Shown: in pieces, positions 57,377 through 64,000 of the stretch
Layout: every line of letters starts with the position of its first letter
How positions within the stretch are numbered: the stretch's first letter is position 1
Position numbers and translations under genes: made by a program
Assembly: GCA_029449245.1 (NCBI GenBank)
Contig: JANATF010000016.1
Span: 496,001 to 560,000, forward strand
Reading direction: 5' to 3'
Length of the DNA: 64,000 nucleotides
Origin: Mortierella alpina
Lineage: Eukaryota > Mortierellomycota > Mortierellomycetes > Mortierellales > Mortierellaceae
The notes under the pieces: model-generated
What the model saw: only the letters and a program-made list of their open reading frames with translations
What the model was told of the DNA's origin: nothing
Databases searched by the model: none

Positions 57377-59081
57377 CTAGTTGTAAATCTCTGCGACAAG
57401 CTCCTTGAGCTCGACAACAAACTTGCGCACGTCCTCGAAGCGGGTGTAGAGGGGGGTGGGCGCGATACGGATGACATCAGGCTTGCGCTCGTCGCCAATA
57501 ATGGCGCGGGCAACCAGACCTTCAAAGACCTCCATCATCTTACCGCGCTTGAAGACCAAACTCAATTGGCAGCCGCGTTGTTCAGGGTCTGCAGGTGTGA
57601 TGATCTCGAGGACATCCTTGGAGAACTCTGTGGTCAAGAGGTGGTACAGGTAGCCAGTCAGCAGGTACGACTTGGCGCGCATTTCTTGCATCGATGTCTT
57701 TTCAAAGACTGAGAGGGATCCCAGCAGGGCGCTGGTCGTCAGAACTGACGGGTTGGAGTGTTGAAAGCCTGCAGCGCCGGGCATGGGCTTGAATTCTAGA
57801 TTTTGCACAAAATCATGTTTTAAACGAGTGAGTGATCAAGGACGTGACTACAGCCCTTCTACCCACCTAAAGACAAGGACTTACCATTGATCATATCGAA
57901 TCGTGTAACCTTGTCGTGTCCCCACCAACCGGCCAGACGGTTACGAGCATAGTTTTCGGCATGGCGCTCGTGCACAAAGATGCCGGCGATGCCTCCAGGG
58001 CCCGAGTTCAGGTACTTGTAGGAGCACCAGCATGCAAAGTCAACATTCCAGTCATGCAGCTGCACTGGCACATTGCCTGCAGCGTGTGCCAAGTCCCAGC
58101 CAACGATGCAACCCTGTTGAAAATACCGATGGGAGAGGAGAGGCCATTGGGGTTAGGGATAGCTTTTTTCGCGTCATGAAAACTTGAAAACATGAGAATG
58201 CTTACCTTGGCTTGCGCAGCCTTCGTGATCTTTTCCATCTCAAAGTACTGGCCCGTGTAGAATTGGACGCCCGAGAAGCAAACGACTGCAATCTCGTGGC
58301 CGTGCTTCTCGATGGTCTCGAGGATGTCCTCGGTCCTCAAGAGCAACTCGCCTTGACGAGGCTCCTGGCAGATCAGCGAGTCCTTGGGATCGAGGTGGTG
58401 CCAGCGGATCTGGGACTCGACAGCATAGTGGTCCGAAGGGAAGGCCTTGGACTCGATCAGGATCTTGTGGCGGTCGGCGGTTGGGGTGTAGAAGGCGGCG
58501 AGGAGGGTGTGGAGGTTGGAGGTGAGGGTGTTCATGATGGCGACCTCGTCCTTCTTGGCGCCGACGACGCGAGCGGACTGCTCCTGTACGGTCTCCTCGA
58601 TGCGGACCCAGGGACGTCCGAAGCGGTGCTTGAAGTGCGAGTTGACGGCGCCTTCGCCCCAGACCTGCAGCTCCTCTGTGACATAGCGGGCAACGGCCTT
58701 GGGCATCAGTCCGAGCGAGTTTCCGCAAAAGTAGATGCAACTCTCCTCCGGGCGGTCCGCACCTTATAGCAATAATCGATGGCCGTTGGAGACAAAAACG
58801 AGGGACATGCGGTTAGCAAAAGAGGCAAGGTGGATTGGTTTAGCATGGACCGCTTTTTTGTTTTTTGTTTTTGGCTCTAGCCAGAACAGCCAGTGCTCTT
58901 TTGGGCACTGTAGTATAACGAGGGTACCTGGGGCGATCTCCCCCCTGGTGGGGATGACAAACTCGCTGCGCAGGGCCTTGAGCGGATCGAGGTCGTCCAT
59001 GTAGGCGGCAAAGACCGAGTCGAGGGCGGAGGCAGCCTTTGACTTTGCCAAGTTCTCGTTGAGGGTGTCTTGCGGGGTCAT
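57377..59081 (-). CDS. BNA5: kynureninase
   Basis: Complement join (57377..57795, 57885..58113, 58206..58762, 58928..59081), 452 residues; yeast Bna5 has 453. Family marks: [11 protein letters not shown], then [14 protein letters not shown] after the first join, [59 protein letters not shown] (Asp holding the PLP pyridine N) and [12 protein letters not shown] with the PLP Lys at about residue 270. The C-terminus has [14 protein letters not shown] and [16 protein letters not shown]. The enzyme is PLP-dependent and cleaves kynurenine and 3-hydroxykynurenine to anthranilate or 3-hydroxyanthranilate plus alanine, in tryptophan breakdown and NAD+ synthesis. Convergent with the arrestin gene; the coding ends are 58 nt apart. 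Confidence 0.96.
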
Positions 59082-59682
59082 GGTGGCACGAGGTGGAATG
59101 GAGAGGGGCGGCGAGGGCGTGTGGAGGTAGGATGGGCAGACGCAGCGGAGGGCGGGCAGCGGCGGGAGGAGATGGAGAGATGGAGAGGCGGATGAGGAGG
59201 CAGATGACGATGAAGAGGAGGAGGAAAAGGGGGGCGATTGGCACAGGTGTGGGAAAAAGAACGGGAAAAGGACTTAAGAGGCACTTGTTTGCAGCAGGAA
59301 GGAGAGCAGGCGGAGACACCTGTGGCCACCAAGGGCGGCCCTGCCTGGGTTGGTGGCGGCGCATTCGTGCAGCCTGCAAGTGCGTCTTCTGCACACGCCC
59401 CTTGACTTTGCGGTTCTCTCGATTCCCTCCTCCGCCTCTCTGCCTCTCTGCCTCTCTCCCTCTCTCCTCTCTCCATTCTGCATTCTGCATTCTCCATTCT
59501 CCATTCCTCACTTTCCTCCTGTCCATCGCCCTCGCTCAACCAGCCTCGTCGCTCTCTCTCTCTTTGCTCCATCCATCCATCCATCCATCCTTAGCCTGCC
59601 TGCTCGCTCACACCAAGAAGCTCCCTTGCTCCTAGCCCAGCCCCCATTCCTTGACTCCCGCATCTCTTTCCAACGCTAGCCA
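59082..59682. promoter_or_regulatory. divergent promoter, kynureninase / adenylate kinase
   Basis: 600 nt between the two starts. The kynureninase side is purine-rich. The kinase side is a series of short tandem units: CTCTCTGC/CTCTCC at about 59428-59475, CATTCTGC/CATTCTCC at about 59475-59512, and CATC units at about 59570-59590. Frames on both strands are shadows of this simple sequence. Confidence 0.5.
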
Positions 59683-61356
<1,674 letters not shown>

Positions 61357-61955
61357 AGCAGCATGATCCAAAAGGAACAGGTCTCAATGAACATGATCTA
61401 AGGGAGACCATCAGCAGGCTAAAATGAATGCCCCCATGATTTAGCATCTGGACTCTGATGAACCGCGTACTTGAGGACAGGACTGAGGGAACAGGACGCC
61501 GTCGCCATCATATTAGCACTACCTACCAACCTACCGACTTACCGCCCCACTCTACTACACTACAATTGCTCAGCGCGGACTATAGAGAATACAACTATGA
61601 GTCTGGGACAGCGTCGTAAGCATCGATGATCAAGGACTGTGCATCATGTTCCACACAGAGCATCTACATCGTCAGCGACTAGGTTTATTTCCTACTTGCT
61701 ACTGCTGGTACCAACTTACCCACCCATTGCCTCTCTTTTTTCTTCTTCCTCCTCCTCCTCTTCTGCTTCTACTATCTCTTCGTTCACAACTACTACCTCT
61801 ACTTCTTCTACTACCTCTCCCTACTTTCTGCTTCGTGTCAATCTGTGTACTTGTACTTTGCGCTGTAAATAATAAAAAACATGATTTATTCTTGTGGTCC
61901 TTGGTTGATCGTAGGGTATATGAAAAAAAACAATGGGGAGTAGAAACGGTTCATT
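61357..61955. other. convergent 3' region, adenylate kinase / acyl-CoA synthetase
   Basis: No gene recognised. A CTT/CTA-rich stretch (about 61735-61835) could be read as Ser/Thr repeats but has no start context. AATAAT/AATAAA-like poly(A) signals lie at about 61866-61877. Confidence 0.5.
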
Positions 61956-64000
61956 TTACTTGGACCCATAGATCTGGTTGATCTGCTCAGCATAAGCATG
62001 GTTGATCTCCTTGCGCTTCAACTTTTGAGCAGCAGTCAACAGACCACCCTGCGCTGTCCACTCCTCCGACTCTAGATAAACACCCTGCAACAACTCGGCG
62101 GGCTTGAGGCCAGCCTTCTTGGCAGTCGCGAGACAGGCATCGAGGACAGCCTTGATGATCACCTTTTCGTGGCAGAGCAATGCAAAGTCGCGGCTCTCCA
62201 GGCCCTTGGCTTTGGCCAGCTCGAGGATGCGAGGTTCGCTTGCAACAATCAGCGCCACAGGCTTGTTCTGCATGGAATCGGCATAGACGCAGATGTTATT
62301 GCAGTAAGCCGTGCTCTTGTACACAGACTCGAGCTTCTCCAGAGCAATGTACTCGCCGTGCGACAACTTGACCAGGTTCTTCTTACGGTCAATGACCGAG
62401 AGTGTGCCATCCGCATGCCACTCTCCAATATCTCCAGTCTTGAGCCAGCGGTCCTCTGTGATGGCTGCTGCGGTCTCCTCTGCGTTCTTGAAGTATCCAG
62501 AAGTAATGGAGGGTCCGCGGATCCAAATCTCACCACGGGGGCGGGGTGAATCAGTCGCAAAATACCCTGCATCGGGCACATCCACGAGCTTGACCTCTGT
62601 GCAGGGAACTGGTGATCCGACACGGTTGTAGTTGAACGCCTCAGGAGTCATGATCGAACACATGCCGCACGATTCGGTCATGCCGTAGGCTTGAAGGATG
62701 GGGCACAGTGCTGTAGTCAAGAAGCGTTGGGTCTCCTGAGAGATTGGTGCACCGCCCGAGAGCGCGTAGCGAAGGCGACCTCCAGTCTGCTGACGGACCT
62801 TGTTGAACACGACAGTGTCAAAAATTCCTGTCAAGGCGCCCAGCTTGCGATCCATGCACCATGCTTTGGCGTTCAGAGCCGCATTGAAGACAGACTGGAC
62901 CAGAGGTGAGCCCTGGTTCACTTGGGCGAGAACACCCTTGCGGATGGTCTCCCACACTGCCGGGACACCGGTCATGAGCGTAGGTCGCAATTCCTTGATG
63001 TCGCCCTGGCACTCACGAACAGACGCATCGGTCAGCGTGCGAACAGTACCATATCCAAGGGTCACACCCCAGAAGAGACAGAGATTCTCGACCATGAATT
63101 CCAGAACATGGGCCAAGGGTAGGTAGGCCAGTAAGACATCGCCTTCGCGAATGTACTTTTCCAGCATCTTGTTGACTCCGCCAACTAGACAGAGATAACC
63201 CGAAGAGCAAAACCTCCAGGTTAGTATAGACTCGCAGATCAATCACATATCTGCGGGGGCAAGAGAGAAATACATACTGGCAGCAATGAGGTTTCCGTGG
63301 GTCAGGATGACTCCCTTGGGGTTTCCGGTCGATCCAGAAGTGTACATGATGCAGGAGCAGTCTTCGGCAGTAGGAGGCGTGGGCTCTACAGGGTGATCCA
63401 CACCGAGCTGCTTCAGCTCCTCCAGAGTGATGAGCTGTAGGTGGGGGTGGGCCGTCTGAAGGGCAATCACGTCTGCTGCGTTGGCTTCGCCGTCATAGAC
63501 GATCCTCTTGAGTGTGGGGCAGCGTCCTGAAACGTTCGTCATAGCCTTGATCAGATCAGCGTTCGTGTAGGCTGTTCCAACCTCGGCCTCGTTCATCGAG
63601 TGCAACAAGCCTTCCTCGCCCAAAGTGTCATAAACGGTGACGATAGTCATGGATTGAGTGAAAGCACCGTGGGCGACCAGCAGCCAGTTGGCACTAGAGT
63701 TGACCAGTCAAACAAATGAGGTACGCGGTCAGCCTTTGGTATATAAAAAAAAAACAGAAGGCTGGCGGTGCTTGAACGCCAATAGCGAGGTTCTCCGACT
63801 TGGTCTTGTTTTTTTGGCGTTATCGATGTGATTCCCCCCTAGTTCCTTCCACCTTCACGCTCGGTACTGCAAAGATCGTCTTTTCATGCCGCTATACATT
63901 ACCTTGTGGCACCAAAGACGGTGATCCTCTCCTTGGGCTCAACACCCCACTTGCGCAGGCCACTTCCGATACTGTCGATGACGGCCTTGGTGTCCTTGTA
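61956..64000 (-). CDS. long-chain acyl-CoA synthetase (partial, 5' end outside window)
   Basis: Complement join (61956..63184, 63278..63693, 63903..>64000), about 580 C-terminal residues; all phases agree. The ATP/AMP-binding signature is CIMYTSGSTGNPKGVILTHG. After the join come NLIAAIGGVNKMLEKYIREG and LLAYLPLAHVLEF. The A5 motif is YGMTESCGMCS. The fatty-acyl-CoA synthetase signature is DRWLKTGDIGEWHADGTLSV, followed by IDRKKNLVKLSHGEYIALEK with the adenylation hinge and gate. The enzyme activates long-chain fatty acids to acyl-CoA in two steps through an acyl-AMP. It belongs to the eukaryotic ACSL/Faa group, judged by the long linker between motifs. The C-terminus (EQINQIYGSK) has no obvious peroxisomal SKL signal. 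The N-terminal part, which would show any membrane anchor, is missing. Confidence 0.94.

Noticed and set aside
59078-59635. Several overlapping frames of 90-230 codons on both strands
   Set aside because: All are produced by the purine/pyrimidine simple repeats in the kynureninase/adenylate kinase promoter.

Overview
This window is nuclear DNA of a filamentous fungus. The genes are intron-rich, with short GT-AG introns, several CTAAC-like branch sites and tiny exons. The protein set fits an early-diverging lineage, and Mortierellomycota/Mucoromycota is my best guess. That guess rests on gene style, the MOT1-type transporter, the RWD-IMPACT protein, a canonical animal-like NBS1 and a JOSD-like Josephin protease; I could not run a database search. 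I see no virus, transposon, CRISPR array, rRNA or tRNA. Exon joins were worked out by hand from reading frame, splice sites and family motifs. CDS joins are given in the evidence text.

Layout. 1-2868: 3' part of a RAD5/HLTF-type SNF2-RING translocase. 3231-6189: convergent ribosomal protein genes L26 (uL24) and S15 (uS19), both with long start-proximal introns. 7900-8907: Ala/Glu-rich orphan protein. About 9.1-13.4 kb: gene-poor, with two weak gene candidates. 13377-16169: a protein with an RRP1-like C-terminus, then a MOT1-type molybdate/sulfate transporter. 17992-22849: IMPACT/Yih1 (GCN2 regulator), a type I membrane kelch protein, and a small protein with possible retropepsin ancestry. 23161-26482: NBS1/nibrin. 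26678-30907: SVP26/TEX261 cargo receptor and a large F-box-like protein. 32473-36467: glutathione transferase, a two-helix membrane protein and a TRIC-type cation channel. 37706-42847: a FYVE-armadillo-(ER/K) protein. 43274-47685: F-box/LRR protein with a frame break, a RraA-type aldolase and a Josephin deubiquitinase. 48097-52842: poly-Q BTB protein and a histidine phosphatase. 54833-64000: PY-motif alpha-arrestin, kynureninase, mitochondrial adenylate kinase, and a long-chain acyl-CoA synthetase cut by the window end.

The genes do not form a pathway cluster. Gene order looks like ordinary eukaryotic housekeeping order. Shared themes are genome maintenance (RAD5-like, NBS1), ubiquitin-linked adaptors and proteases (RING translocase, F-box and BTB proteins, Josephin, arrestin), translation and amino-acid sensing (L26, S15, IMPACT) and membrane trafficking (SVP26, FYVE protein, arrestin).

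The most unusual observations are a run of microexons (16, 17, 18 and 26 nt) between 39.4 and 46.8 kb, with two of them lying inside or beside the Josephin active-site motif; a GC-AG intron in the phosphatase gene; a one-base frame break in the F-box/LRR gene; a pentapeptide minisatellite coding for a likely ER/K helix behind FYVE and armadillo domains; and orphan proteins at 7.9 and 22.3 kb.
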